Shown: positions 53,568-62,489, numbered from the stretch's first letter. The stretch is 64,000 nucleotides of DNA from Salipiger sp. H15 (GCF_040409955.1 NZ_CP123385.1:789501-853500); one strand, 5' to 3'. Notes: a model not told the origin generated them from the sequence alone. Numbers and translations: made by a program.

Positions 53568-55265
53568 TCAGTCACCCGTCGTATCTACCTTGACACCGAA
53601 GCGCCGAACCCTCCGAGCGTTCAACCTTGACTCCTTCCCAATCTTCTTAAGCGCGGTCATCGTATTTTGAGTGATTCGAGACATTTCACCTGATGGGTTG
53701 GCAATGCGCTTAAAGCTTGTCGCGTTTGCTAATAGACGCCGTAGCTCTGTGCCCTCACAGGCTTTGAATGTTTCATAGTATCTCTCGACGGGCGCATCCG
53801 CGAGGAAAGCTAGTTGTTCGGAGTTCCAACTATTGCCAACCGACAGGAGCGTACTCTTGAAGTCGAGATCTTCAGACAGTTCGTCGCGCTTTTTGTCAAA
53901 CTTGTCACGGAAATACGGGTCGATCTCGCCCTCTATGAAAGGGTTTTGGTCTAAATCAAAGAAGGCCCGCCCCTCGTCCCGACCCGCGACGTAGATGTCG
54001 ACCAGCTCTTTCGCCTCAGCCTCACGGTCGAAGTCCTTAAGAATGCGGAATGTCCCAAGTGCGTTGAGAGGAGTGATGTGATGGAAATTCTTCTTAAACG
54101 ACGAGTATAGGGCATTACACACTTCGATCTCGTTGTCGCCAAACGAGTCATGATACAACCCCCAAGCCTCTGTGAAAGAGCTATCAGCCTTCTCTGCCTT
54201 TATTCTGGCATCAAACTCCTTAATCAGAGAGCTTAGCTTTTCGATATCAAAGTAACCAGTCGCTACACCGTCCATAAGCACAAGATCGAGGTCATCGGTC
54301 CAGCTGTAGCCGTAAGCTTCCAAGAGGGGTTTCCACTGCGAGGCTTCAGCGTCTTTTTCTTCACCGTCGCCCTGATCAAGCGCGAAGAACATCCACCCAG
54401 ACGTGAGAGACCGGAGGAATGCTGTACTCGGCGCTTCTCCGGGCTGATCGCGTGACCACGAAAACAGGATCAAAGACGAAATGACATTGTCCGCGGTCTT
54501 TTTTTCACAACCATCTAAATGTTTCTCAATAGATCGCGCAAATTTTTCAGCGCGCCGTATGGCGCGAACGTTCGACATTCCAAGCGTACTGCACTTTTGC
54601 GCGATTAGCTTCGACAATACGTCTGATTCCGAAAGCGCAACTGACACTGCTTCAGCAGACGTTGGCTTCATCGCAATAGAAATATCGACTACCTTCTCAA
54701 GGTGAGCCGTCATCTGCTCCCTGCCAGCTTCATCAAGTTCCTCATCGTTCAAAATGATGATGACCTTGCACTTTCGTTCTTCCTTCAGGAACGACGCGAA
54801 CCCAAGAACGTCTTTGACGCTCAATCCGTCCCCACGCCGCTCGATATCATCGATGCAAACAATTTGCTGGGGCGATTCAGCCAAGGAAAGCACGCTGATT
54901 ATCTCCTCATCAGACAGGTTGGCGACGCCGGGGAGCGCCTTCAGCAATTTGCCTCGACTGCGAAACCTGGCCTTCTTCTGCAGACCAGCCAGCCAACCCC
55001 TCTCATTGCCTTCACTGTGGCCTGCCTTCAGAGATTGCCGCCGTTCGAAAACGGACAACCGAAGGTCTGAAAGGTTGTTTAGACCAAAAAGCGACACATA
55101 AGAGTATGCCTTGAGGCCCACACGTCCGGAGGTCTCCGCATCATTCAGGCAAGTATTCCAGAGGTGCGTTTTGCCCACCCCCCAACCACCCCGCAGGCAT
55201 AAAACCTCTGGGTCAGTGCTAGTGATAAACCGTTCCACCTCCCCCTTGAGCACTGCCAGTGACAT
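53568..55265 (-). CDS. KAP-like P-loop NTPase
   Basis: 565 residues from ATG at 55265 (GGGGAAG about 6 nt upstream); an upstream GTG at 55313 is less likely. Walker A GGWGVGKT at 26-33, Walker B QIVCIDDIERRGDG near 137-150, and a sensor strand CKVIIILNDEELDEAG, together typical of KAP and related STAND-like NTPases. The long C-terminal half is helical with no known domain. GC and codon use are much lower than the core genes, indicating acquisition. First gene of the operon with the Trypco-like and protease-FGE genes, so probably the NTP-dependent sensor or scaffold. Confidence 0.8.
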   Translation of the reverse strand: MSLAVLKGEVERFITSTDPEVLCLRGGWGVGKTHLWNTCLNDAETSGRVGLKAYSYVSLFGLNNLSDLRLSVFERRQSLKAGHSEGNERGWLAGLQKKARFRSRGKLLKALPGVANLSDEEIISVLSLAESPQQIVCIDDIERRGDGLSVKDVLGFASFLKEERKCKVIIILNDEELDEAGREQMTAHLEKVVDISIAMKPTSAEAVSVALSESDVLSKLIAQKCSTLGMSNVRAIRRAEKFARSIEKHLDGCEKKTADNVISSLILFSWSRDQPGEAPSTAFLRSLTSGWMFFALDQGDGEEKDAEASQWKPLLEAYGYSWTDDLDLVLMDGVATGYFDIEKLSSLIKEFDARIKAEKADSSFTEAWGLYHDSFGDNEIEVCNALYSSFKKNFHHITPLNALGTFRILKDFDREAEAKELVDIYVAGRDEGRAFFDLDQNPFIEGEIDPYFRDKFDKKRDELSEDLDFKSTLLSVGNSWNSEQLAFLADAPVERYYETFKACEGTELRRLLANATSFKRIANPSGEMSRITQNTMTALKKIGKESRLNARRVRRFGVKVDTTGD

Positions 55266-55313
55266 GACGTCTTCCCCTTTTTTACAAACCGACGTATACC
55301 TCTCGTAAACCAC

Positions 55314-55721
55314 GAAGACCTAACCGTCGAAGCCATTCTGGCGAATATGGCTCTTGGAGCCATCCGGGCATACTGCATCCGCTTAGGATGCTTGATTTCC
55401 GCTCGCCGGCTAGTAACGCATGCGTCTGCAGGGCATTGCTTCATTATCTTGCCGCTCGGCTTCTTGGATGTATTTGCGAAACGTTCACGCAGGATCCTCG
55501 CCATGCGCGGATGCTCGAACACGCTCTGTTTTGCCCAGCCCTCATGCTGATCCGCTAGCTCACGCTCTTGCGCACCGCCTTCACCTCGCTAGGTTGTGCA
55601 TCGCTCGCATTGGAACCCTTGGAAATGCCCCGCTCTATCTCGACGCTACGCAGATCAATGACAGCCTCTCGCACAGACTCTCGCAACGTGAGTTGCTGGG
55701 TCTAGCGGGACGGGAGGTTGG
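55314..55721. other. Low-complexity intergenic region, no gene seen
   Basis: About 408 bp upstream of the NTPase gene on its strand. It should contain the operon promoter. Frames here are short and unlike known proteins. Confidence 0.4.
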
Positions 55722-55862
55722 ATGTTCGCTCTCGCCTTAGCCACGGGGCACCTTCGCACTAGCAGAGAAGATCCGCTCCCCGCCCTCGATGCTGCTGCCA
55801 CGTTTCATGCCGCGCTAGGCTTTAAAGTCGTGAAAGGGCTGCAAATGGTCGAGCGATCGTAA
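55722..55862 (+). pseudogene. Possible GNAT acetyltransferase C-terminal remnant
   Basis: 46 codons reading LPALDAAATFHAALGFKVVK and GLQMVERS before TAA. 'FHAALGFKVV' resembles the FYxxLGF end of GNAT acetyltransferases. The rest of the domain is not present upstream in any frame, so this is at most a relic. Confidence 0.3.
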
Positions 55863-55877
55863 TCCAGAAAACCCGCC

Positions 55878-56096
55878 TCACGCGAAGCACCCCCTCACTT
55901 CATCAAGGGCAGCGTCCAAGCTTTCAGCGTACCCCTGCTCCGGCACACCTGCCTGCGTGAACCACATCCAGCTGCGTTCGGGATCCGGAAGCATGGTCGC
56001 GTAGATGCGCCCGATCGGATGCCCGTCCCTGAGCACCTCCCAGTCGTTGTCGCCGTCATCCCGGCCCGCCACCATCGTTCGTCTGCGCGTCCACAT
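55878..56096 (-). CDS. Hypothetical small protein at the prophage edge
   Basis: About 72 residues from ATG 56096 (alternative 56075): VAGRDDGDNDWEVLRDGHPIG, RIYATMLPDPERSWMWF, then GYAESLDAALDEVRGCF. It resembles short conserved hypotheticals of Rhizobiales and Rhodobacterales genomes that describe 'WEVLRDGxxIGRI'. It lies beyond the lysis-operon terminator, so is transcribed separately. Confidence 0.6.
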   Translation of the reverse strand: MWTRRRTMVAGRDDGDNDWEVLRDGHPIGRIYATMLPDPERSWMWFTQAGVPEQGYAESLDAALDEVRGCFA

Positions 56097-56124
56097 GAGA
56101 GGTGAGATAGAGGCCGCACGGAAA

Positions 56125-56151
56125 AAGAAAAAGCCCGGCGCGAGGCCGGGC
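56125..56151 (-). terminator. Terminator of the prophage lysis operon
   Basis: GCCCGGC (56133-56139) and GCCGGGC (56145-56151) form a perfect stem; on the minus strand it is followed by TTTTTCTTTTTCC. It lies 58 bases after the holin-like gene. Confidence 0.85.
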
Positions 56152-56208
56152 GGTTTGGGAATCAAGAGGACATCGTCCTGTCTTTACCGGAGGCAAGCGT
56201 GGACCCAC

Positions 56209-56439
56209 TCAGGTCTTCCCGCCAAGCGCCTTGACCCAGCGCGACCAGGCGAAGGTGCCGCCGGAGACGAGCCCCCAGATCACCACCGCCGCCGCGATCG
56301 AGGCCGCGTTGACGTCAATGCTGAGGATCCCGCTCACCTTGTCGAAGTCGACGAAGGGCAGCGTGGCGGCAAGGCCGGCGAGCGGCAGGAGAATGAAGAC
56401 GCGCAGCAGCAGCGCGATCTGTCCGGTGAGGTTCAACAT
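56209..56439 (-). CDS. Holin-like prophage membrane protein
   Basis: 76 residues with two hydrophobic segments (LLLRVFILLPLAGLAATLPF and ASIAAAVVIWGLVSGGTFAW) separated by a short acidic loop and ending in a basic tail. Size, topology and place after the endolysin fit a class II holin. No sequence family recognised. Confidence 0.6.
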   Translation of the reverse strand: MLNLTGQIALLLRVFILLPLAGLAATLPFVDFDKVSGILSIDVNAASIAAAVVIWGLVSGGTFAWSRWVKALGGKT

Positions 56440-56538
56440 GGGAATGTCCTTTCGGGTAGCGCTCTCGGCGCGGAGGGAAGCGGCACGCGGCCGCGGAAAG
56501 CACCAGCGCCAGGCGCCGGTCGGTGATGGGGAGAAGGA

Positions 56539-56829
56539 TCAGCACGGGCGCCAGGCGCCCGCCTGCAGCCAGCCGTGCCAGTGGCATTGCCAGTTGACCG
56601 AGGGCGCGAGTTCTGGCGCTTCGGTCGAGCCGTTCCAGGACCAGCTCGGCCCATGCTTCGGCTTGAAGCCGTTGCCAATCGTCAGCACCGAGGTGTCGCC
56701 ACAGCCGCAGGGGCAGAAGAAGAGGAAGCTCTGCTCGCCCTTCTCTTCCGGTCCGCTGATCCAGAACGACCCAGGCAACCGATCCGCGAGGAACAGGTTT
56801 CGGTCGCGGTAGTGGACGGCCCGGGTCAT
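56539..56829 (-). CDS. DUF6527 family phage protein
   Basis: 96 residues with the family's Cys/His pattern: FFCPCGCGDTSVLTIG, HGPSWSWNGS, APSVNWQCHWHGWLQAG. Probable zinc-binding fold; commonly found in phage lysis or tail-end regions. Start overlaps the endolysin stop as ATGA. Confidence 0.75.
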   Translation of the reverse strand: MTRAVHYRDRNLFLADRLPGSFWISGPEEKGEQSFLFFCPCGCGDTSVLTIGNGFKPKHGPSWSWNGSTEAPELAPSVNWQCHWHGWLQAGAWRPC

Positions 56830-57503
56830 GCCGAGACCGGCTTGCCGAAGATCGAGGCGAAGATACGGAGGAGTCCGGCAAAGAGAGCGGTATCTCCGAC
56901 CGCCTTCGCGCCCGCACCATCCTCGAGCGCCTTGGGCGCGGGGATGTTGGCCGAGCTGAGCGACAGCATTACGCCCCTGTCGACCACGCCGTAGTCACTC
57001 TCCTGCACGCCCTCGTGCGCGCCCATGACCCGCCGGGTCCAGCCGGTGCCAAAGGTGGCGAAGGTTGAGAGCGTCCGCATCCAGCGCAGGCGCCTGGAGC
57101 AGAGCGCCACGACGAGCTGCGCGGGGTCGCGCTCGAGGATTGCCGCGAGGGTGCGCACCCCCATGACCCCATCCGCCTCGGTGCCGACGAGCTCCTGAAC
57201 GAAGCGCACCGCGCGCGCCGGGCCGGAGTTCACCGCGAAATCGTAGAGCGCATAGTCGACGCCCGCCGGGAGCTTGTCGCCCCAGACCTTCTCCCAGTAT
57301 TGCTCGCGGTAGATCGCGTCGCGCTCGCGGGCCTCGAGGAGGCGCACGTCGCGTGCGGGCAAGCCCATGACCTTGCGCCAGGCATCATAGGTCCGCTGGG
57401 TGATGCCCTGGTTGGTGGCGACGCCCGGGTCTTTCGGGTGGTTCACGAAGCCGCCCTTGTGGATCAGGAGCCACGGCTGGCAGGTGTCAAAGGTTGCGCG
57501 CAT
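56826..57503 (-). CDS. GH108-type endolysin with Lys at the catalytic Glu position
   Basis: 225 residues from ATG at 57503 (GGAG 6 nt upstream). N-terminal GH108 N-acetylmuramidase domain: LLIHKGGFVNHPKDPGVATN, ITQRTYDAWRK and YWEKVWGDKLPAGVDYALYDFAVNSGP, then the C-terminal PG-binding-3 region (VGTEADGVMGVRTLAAI). The family's catalytic Glu in 'HEGGY/F' is Lys16 here (AAG, 57456-57458), one base from GAG. The usual DPGG is DPGV. It may be inactive, or used for wall binding. Confidence 0.82.
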   Translation of the reverse strand: MRATFDTCQPWLLIHKGGFVNHPKDPGVATNQGITQRTYDAWRKVMGLPARDVRLLEARERDAIYREQYWEKVWGDKLPAGVDYALYDFAVNSGPARAVRFVQELVGTEADGVMGVRTLAAILERDPAQLVVALCSRRLRWMRTLSTFATFGTGWTRRVMGAHEGVQESDYGVVDRGVMLSLSSANIPAPKALEDGAGAKAVGDTALFAGLLRIFASIFGKPVSA

Positions 57504-57954
57504 GCTATTCTCCATACGAAAGAGCCCCCGCGCGATGACGGGGGCTTGATTTCAGGCGATCCGTGCTAGGTGGAAGGAGGGCGCGGTAGGCCGTTCCCTG
57601 CTTTGGTGGACTAGGAAGCACTGGGGTTTGGCGGCCAATGGATGTTTATACACCTTGCACGTAGGTCACCGCGTCCACCCTGCCCTTAGGTAACCGCTTG
57701 AAACCGGCATCTGAGCCGCACCTTTGACTGGGGCGTGGCAACAAACTCGCCTCGGCTTCGCGTCAAGTTGACGAGGCGCGTGCCGCGCCCACGTCCACCA
57801 GGCAGATTTGCGCTCACCGATATTTTTCTTCGGAACTTTATGCCGTCTCGCAAATTTGCTTGCTGAGCGCGACCTGCACTCTGTGAAGCACCCTCAACTA
57901 AACTTCACTTCCTGAGGTCCTCCCTGTTCCTCTGAAAGTGAAGGCGGGCCGCGC
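57504..57954. other. 450-bp gap in the prophage, hairpin only
   Basis: A perfect GCCCCCG/CGGGGGC hairpin (57524-57545) lies just upstream of the endolysin ribosome site. The rest has no supported gene. It is AT-richer near 57790-57900 and may hold the lysis-operon promoter. Confidence 0.4.
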
Positions 57955-58236
57955 TCACCGGCCCTGAGACAGCCGGTCGAGCTTGCCGTCGATCTTCTGG
58001 AGCGTTGCCTGGATGCTGCGAAGGTCGGAGGCCTGTCCGGCCTGGGTGAGCTCGGCCGCCCGTAGGCGCCCGTCCATCCCCCGCCAACCCTCCTCGAGCC
58101 GGGCGATCGACAGCGCCTGGGTTTCCTGCGTGTTCGTGAGCGTCACGTAGCCCGCCGTCACGGTGACCATCATCGCGAGGATGGAGAGGATATTGCCGGT
58201 GCTCACCGTGCTGTCGAACTTGATCTGCGGCATCAT
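57955..58236 (-). CDS. Small prophage membrane protein with coiled coil
   Basis: 93 residues: one membrane segment near the N terminus (NILSILAMMVTVTAGYVTL) followed by a heptad-like helix (RLEEGWRGMDGRLRAAELTQ, IQATLQKIDGKLDRLSQ). Similar in layout to phage spanin- or holin-associated proteins. Function not shown. Confidence 0.6.
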   Translation of the reverse strand: MMPQIKFDSTVSTGNILSILAMMVTVTAGYVTLTNTQETQALSIARLEEGWRGMDGRLRAAELTQAGQASDLRSIQATLQKIDGKLDRLSQGR

Positions 58237-58296
58237 GAAGTCCCCACAAAAAAGCCCGCCTGAAGCGGGATCACGTCGTCTCGATTTCCGCCCGGG

Positions 58297-58620
58297 TCAG
58301 GCCAGAGGCCGGGCCCAGTCGATGTCCGGCAGCGCCGCGAGGATCTCGACCGCGCTCACCTCGGCGTCCGCGTCCTGCATCTCCACCGCGCGCAGCCAGA
58401 CCTCGTCGCGCCAGAGCGCGAAGCGCGCGGCCTCCTCCTGGAAGCTGACCTGGTTGCTGAGCGCCCAGGAGATCAGGCTGTCGGCCGAGCTGTAGCCGCG
58501 CGCCTGCGCGGTCTCGTCGAGCCGCGCCTGGATGGCGGCGTCGATCTCGCGCCGGCGCCCGGCGGCCGCCTCCGCCTGCCGCGCCTCGGCGGTGATGGCC
58601 CGTGTCCAGTCGATGGTCAT
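58297..58620 (-). CDS. Prophage tail-fibre assembly-like protein
   Basis: 107 residues: MTIDWTRAITAEARQAEAAA, then helix and GYSSADSLISWALSNQVSFQ plus EEAARFALWRDEVWLRAVEM. The second segment (YxSxDSxxSWxxSNxxxFxxEAxAFxxWRDxVW) is a recurrent pattern of tail-end hypothetical proteins encoded after tail fibres, possibly a chaperone. Start overlaps the previous stop as ATGA. Confidence 0.6.
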   Translation of the reverse strand: MTIDWTRAITAEARQAEAAAGRRREIDAAIQARLDETAQARGYSSADSLISWALSNQVSFQEEAARFALWRDEVWLRAVEMQDADAEVSAVEILAALPDIDWARPLA

Positions 58621-58952
58621 TGCGCGCCCTCCAACTGGTCCAGCGGCAGCGCGAAGGGCGGCACGTCGATCTCGCCGTCCGGGGCATCGAGCACCGGCTC
58701 GGGAAAGAAGTCCGACCGCGCCGCGTGCGGCAGGTTGAGCGTGAGGCTCAGCACGCCGGTCTCGTCGCGTTCGATCATGCCGAAGAAGAGCCCGCCCTCG
58801 ATCGCCTCGGCCGGCAGCGCCCCGCCGGCGCCGAGCTGCGCGAAGTCGAGCGCCTCGCCATTCACCGTCAGCACGTCGCCTCGCCTCTGCAGCGAGGTGA
58901 TCCGGCGAAAGTCGTTCATCGCGGGCACGATGGGGTTCCAGTAGATGTTCAT
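58617..58952 (-). CDS. Hypothetical prophage protein after the tail fibre
   Basis: 111 residues: MNIYWNPIVPAMNDFRRITS, then RGDVLTVNGEALDFAQLGAG and a beta-rich middle. The 'RxGDxLxVNGExxDFSxL' segment is typical of small tail-associated proteins. Cotranscribed with the tail genes. Confidence 0.65.
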   Translation of the reverse strand: MNIYWNPIVPAMNDFRRITSLQRRGDVLTVNGEALDFAQLGAGGALPAEAIEGGLFFGMIERDETGVLSLTLNLPHAARSDFFPEPVLDAPDGEIDVPPFALPLDQLEGAQ

Positions 58953-58963
58953 GGTGATGCCTT

Positions 58964-59905
58964 TCAGAACCAGCGGCCGATGGCCATCCAGTAGAGCACC
59001 TGGGTGCCGGTGGTGGAGGTGGCGGCGAAGAAGACCGGGGTGAAGCTCGAGGCGGTGACAGCCGAGACCGAGGCCCAGGTGCTGTTGCCGCGCAGGTTCA
59101 CCTGCACCGATGGCGCGACCGTGAAGGAGGCCGGGAAGGAGATCGGCGGCTGCGCCGTGTCGTTGAAGATGTTCCCCGAGGCAGTCGAGATTGCGATCGC
59201 CTGGCTGTCGATCCGGTTCCAGCAGAGTTGCGTGCCGTCGGCGAGTCGGACGTAGGACCCGTTCGCGTTGCTGCCGTAGGTCGGGATCAGCGGCACCCAG
59301 GCCGACCAGGTCACGCCGTTGTCCTGCGAGCGCCGGATGAAGGCGACCGTGCTGTTCGCCCCGAAGACGATCTGGGTCAGCCAGCTCGCCCCGTACCGGA
59401 TCACCAGCACCGCGCCGCCCGTGCTGATGGGGTTTTCGGGATCGGTAGACGCGAACTGGTGCACGCCCGAGCTCAGGGCCTCGCTCAGAAGCTTGGCGGT
59501 CTGCTGGTTGCCCTGCTGCCCCCAGCCATACGCCCCTGCGAGAAGCCCGCGCCCGGCGGTGGTGTCGTGGATCACGGACTGGAAGGTGACGGTGCTCGGC
59601 CCCTGCAGCAGCAGCGCCCAGTACTCGGCGTTGGAGCCGGGCGCGATGCCCTGCGAGGGCTGCAGCGCCTGCCAGAGCGAGCCATTGTGGGTGCGCGTCT
59701 CCGACATGGCGATGACATCCCCGGCCAACCACGCCGGACTTTCCGGATTGACCCGCGGGAAGTATTTCCCGGTGTTCCACATCGCCAGCCAATCGGCCTT
59801 GGAGAGCGGCGTCTCCCCGGCGCCGGTGACAATCTCGAGATAGGCCTGGTAGCCCCGGTCGGTCGGCGCGACCGCGCCGCCGCCGATCAGATCAACGAGC
59901 GCCAT
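58964..59905 (-). CDS. Prophage tail-fibre protein
   Basis: 313 residues, Ser/Thr/Gly-rich and beta-structured. A phage_tail-type repeat (FIRRSQDNGVTWSAWVPLIP) sits in the centre, and FPASFTVAPSVQVNLRGNST lies before the end GRWF. The N-terminal YQAYLEIVTGAGETPLSKAD is a common fibre attachment lead. Probably a receptor-binding fibre. Confidence 0.75.
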   Translation of the reverse strand: MALVDLIGGGAVAPTDRGYQAYLEIVTGAGETPLSKADWLAMWNTGKYFPRVNPESPAWLAGDVIAMSETRTHNGSLWQALQPSQGIAPGSNAEYWALLLQGPSTVTFQSVIHDTTAGRGLLAGAYGWGQQGNQQTAKLLSEALSSGVHQFASTDPENPISTGGAVLVIRYGASWLTQIVFGANSTVAFIRRSQDNGVTWSAWVPLIPTYGSNANGSYVRLADGTQLCWNRIDSQAIAISTASGNIFNDTAQPPISFPASFTVAPSVQVNLRGNSTWASVSAVTASSFTPVFFAATSTTGTQVLYWMAIGRWF

Positions 59906-59940
59906 GCTCCACCTCCTTCTGCGTGGTCATGCCGGGCACC

Positions 59941-60753
59941 TCAGACGAACTTGTTCATGCAGGCGCGCCAGTCCTGCGCGACGATCTCGGCGACCGGGCG
60001 GTCATAGGCACCGCCGAGCTTGCAGGCCGCGGTCTTGTAGATCGTCGCCACGTGGTTGCCGGCGAGTTTCGTGCTGACCGGCCCCGAGGCCTGCAGCGAG
60101 GCCGGGCCATTGGGGTTCACGTCCACCAGCACGCCGTTGACGAAGAGGCTGAGCTTCGTGCCCTCGCGCGCAAAGGCGATCTGCCGCGGCGAGCCCTGCC
60201 CCACGCCTTCGGTGGCGAGGACCGACTGGCCGGCGCTGCCGGTCCCCACGGCCCCGCGCGGGACCACGCCGCCGAGCCCGAGGTCCATCCAGAGCGAGGC
60301 CGCGTTGGCGTTGCTGACGCTGTCCCAGAGGATCGGCGCGTAGTTGGCGGTGTTGAACCCGGTGAGCGGCTGCTTGTCCCAGACCACGGCGAGGTAGTCG
60401 TCGTTGTCGAGGTAGAAGTCCTGCGAGCCGTAGGTGAACTCGACGAAGTCCGTCACGTTGTGGGTGCCCGCGGGGAACACGAGGCCGCCGCGGCCGGCCA
60501 CCTGCGTGATCGTCGCGCCGGCGTTGCGCAGCGTGCCGCCCTGGCCCTGCAGGGTCGGATCGCCCGGATCGCGCGCGAGGCTTACGAACTTCGTGCCGGT
60601 TGGCGGGATCGGCGCCTCGGTCGGGTTGCAGAACGGGTTGGTGAAGTCGAGGCACCAGACCCAGTCCTCGAGGCCGAGGATCGGGTCGCGCTCGATGCGC
60701 TGGCGGGAGGGGTCGGTGATCCGGTTGTCGGAGCGGAGGATGGTGGAGCTCAT
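59941..60753 (-). CDS. Prophage structural protein with LamG/concanavalin-like part
   Basis: 270 residues from ATG at 60753. A short lead (MSSTILRSDNRITDPSRQRI) precedes a jelly-roll-like domain (YLDNDDYLAVVWDKQPLTGF, REGTKLSLFVNGVLVDVNPN) and the end GAYDRPVAEIVAQDWRA. It sits among tail-fibre genes, 12 bp after the GDSL protein start region. Likely carbohydrate-binding. Confidence 0.65.
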   Translation of the reverse strand: MSSTILRSDNRITDPSRQRIERDPILGLEDWVWCLDFTNPFCNPTEAPIPPTGTKFVSLARDPGDPTLQGQGGTLRNAGATITQVAGRGGLVFPAGTHNVTDFVEFTYGSQDFYLDNDDYLAVVWDKQPLTGFNTANYAPILWDSVSNANAASLWMDLGLGGVVPRGAVGTGSAGQSVLATEGVGQGSPRQIAFAREGTKLSLFVNGVLVDVNPNGPASLQASGPVSTKLAGNHVATIYKTAACKLGGAYDRPVAEIVAQDWRACMNKFV

Positions 60754-60764
60754 GGCATACCCTT

Positions 60765-62489
60765 TCAGAGAACCCAGCCGCGCACGCGCAGCTGCTCGGC
60801 GACGATTTCCGCGACGACCTGGTAGCCCGCGGCGTTGAGGTGGAGGTTGTCCGTCCGGAGGCTCGCCGGCGGGACATCGTTGGCGATGTCGGTCAGGTCC
60901 TGCGCGGTGGGCGCGATCCCGGCCCGGGTCAGCCCCTCGCTGATCAGCAGCCGGCGGATGTCGACGAACTCGCCCGGATAGGTGGCCTCGAGGTCGGCGT
61001 TGAGCCCGGTGATCGTGGCGTAGCGCGCGCCGCCGACATGCTCCTCGGCATCGTAGTCGCCGTTCAGCACCGACAGCACGAGGAAGCGGCGGTTCCCCCG
61101 GTCGAGCCGGGACACGCAAAGGGCGATGTGCGCCTTGATCGTGTCCGGATCGGCGTTGTTGTTCCGGCCGAGCCAGAGAATGTCGATGCCGCCCTGCTTC
61201 AGCGCTTCGGTGAAGCGCATCGGCGATTGCGCCGGGCAGGTCACCGGAAGGTTGGCGCCGCTGCCCGTCGGGCTGAAGGTGTAGACCTCGGCCGTCGAGG
61301 GCGGCCCGCCCGTCGCCGTGCGCCTGAGCACGCCCTCGACGCCCTGGATGGTCACGATGGCCTTGCGCTCGAGGTTGCCGGACTGGGACGAGAGCGGGAA
61401 CGGCTGATCCTTGTCCGGCGCCATGCCGCCCGAGCTCGCAAGCGTCACCCCCTCGATCGCGGTGATGGTGTTGGCCCCGGCCACGATCTGGTTGCCGGCG
61501 AGCGTCACGCGCGGGACGTTCCCGCCCTGGCGCATCGAGATCTGCGTCGAGGTCTGCGCGCCGATCCCGTTGTTGAAGACCGGGATACCGAGGATGTCCG
61601 AAAGCGCTGCCGGGTAGTCGACGGTGAACCCGCCCTGACGGCCGTAGGTCAGGCTGTCGCCCCAGGCGTTGATGCGCGTGCCCGCGACGACATCCGCCGC
61701 CGGCGCGATGAAGCTGCCATCGGCGAGCATCGCGTACCAGGCGCGGCCGTTCGCATCGACCATCGCGTCACTGACCAGCTTGCCGGCGAAGTAGAAGGCC
61801 GCGCCGGTCTCGACGGTGAGGCCGCCGCCGAGGGTCGCGCCGCTCTCGGTCTGGACATAGGACGGGCGGTCATCCGTTCCCACGGCGGCGGTGACCACCT
61901 TCTCGCCCCGGTAGTACCACTCGCTTGCGAAGTCGACCGGCGCCCCGTCGCGCCCGACCCGGGCATCGAGCGCCGCGGTGTAGTCCGCGGCAAGCGCATC
62001 GTCGGCGGCAAGCCGGGCCGCGGCCTCGCTGGCGACATCCCCCGACAGCGCCTCGTCCGCCGCCTGGCGGTTGGCCATCTCGGCGGCGGGCGCGAAGACG
62101 CCGTCAAGGCCGAGCTTGGTCTTCAAGGTTCCGTAGGAGAACTTGAACATGCCCGTGCCGCTCGTGCCGGCGATCGCGGTCAGCACGTCGCCGTTCTCGG
62201 GATACCGGCCTTCAAGGCCGTAGCCGAGCGTCGAGAACTTGGTCAGCAGGTTGGCATTGAGCCAGGCGACGATCGCCTGCCTGACGCGCTCCGCCGTCCA
62301 GGCGCGCCGCGTCGTCGCGGCGCCGGCCTCGGCCTCGCCCTGCGGGACCGTGAGCAGGTCCGCCTTCTGCACCACGTCGTTGTAGACATAGGTGAACGCG
62401 TCATTGACCTGCGCCTCGAGGTTTTCCTTGGTCGCAACCTTGGGATCGCTCCCGGTGGTCGAGAGCGAGATGGTAGGCGGTAGAGCCAT
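60765..62489 (-). CDS. Tail protein with SGNH/GDSL hydrolase domain
   Basis: 574 residues. The N-terminal 260 residues are a tail-fibre-like stalk with an Ala-rich coiled stretch (QAADEALSGDVASEAAARLA). From about 275 the SGNH domain shows NAWGDSLTYGRQG (Ser), NNNADP following GR (Gly/Asn block) and TDNLHLNAAGYQ (Asp/His). Such enzymes on tails remove acetyl groups from capsule or O-antigen. The stop codon is 12 bp from the next start. Confidence 0.82.
   Translation of the reverse strand: MALPPTISLSTTGSDPKVATKENLEAQVNDAFTYVYNDVVQKADLLTVPQGEAEAGAATTRRAWTAERVRQAIVAWLNANLLTKFSTLGYGLEGRYPENGDVLTAIAGTSGTGMFKFSYGTLKTKLGLDGVFAPAAEMANRQAADEALSGDVASEAAARLAADDALAADYTAALDARVGRDGAPVDFASEWYYRGEKVVTAAVGTDDRPSYVQTESGATLGGGLTVETGAAFYFAGKLVSDAMVDANGRAWYAMLADGSFIAPAADVVAGTRINAWGDSLTYGRQGGFTVDYPAALSDILGIPVFNNGIGAQTSTQISMRQGGNVPRVTLAGNQIVAGANTITAIEGVTLASSGGMAPDKDQPFPLSSQSGNLERKAIVTIQGVEGVLRRTATGGPPSTAEVYTFSPTGSGANLPVTCPAQSPMRFTEALKQGGIDILWLGRNNNADPDTIKAHIALCVSRLDRGNRRFLVLSVLNGDYDAEEHVGGARYATITGLNADLEATYPGEFVDIRRLLISEGLTRAGIAPTAQDLTDIANDVPPASLRTDNLHLNAAGYQVVAEIVAEQLRVRGWVL

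Noticed and set aside
55314..55740. 106-codon and 125-codon frames between the NTPase and prophage
   Set aside because: Cys/Ser/Arg-rich low-complexity translations on both strands without ribosome sites; treated as non-coding.
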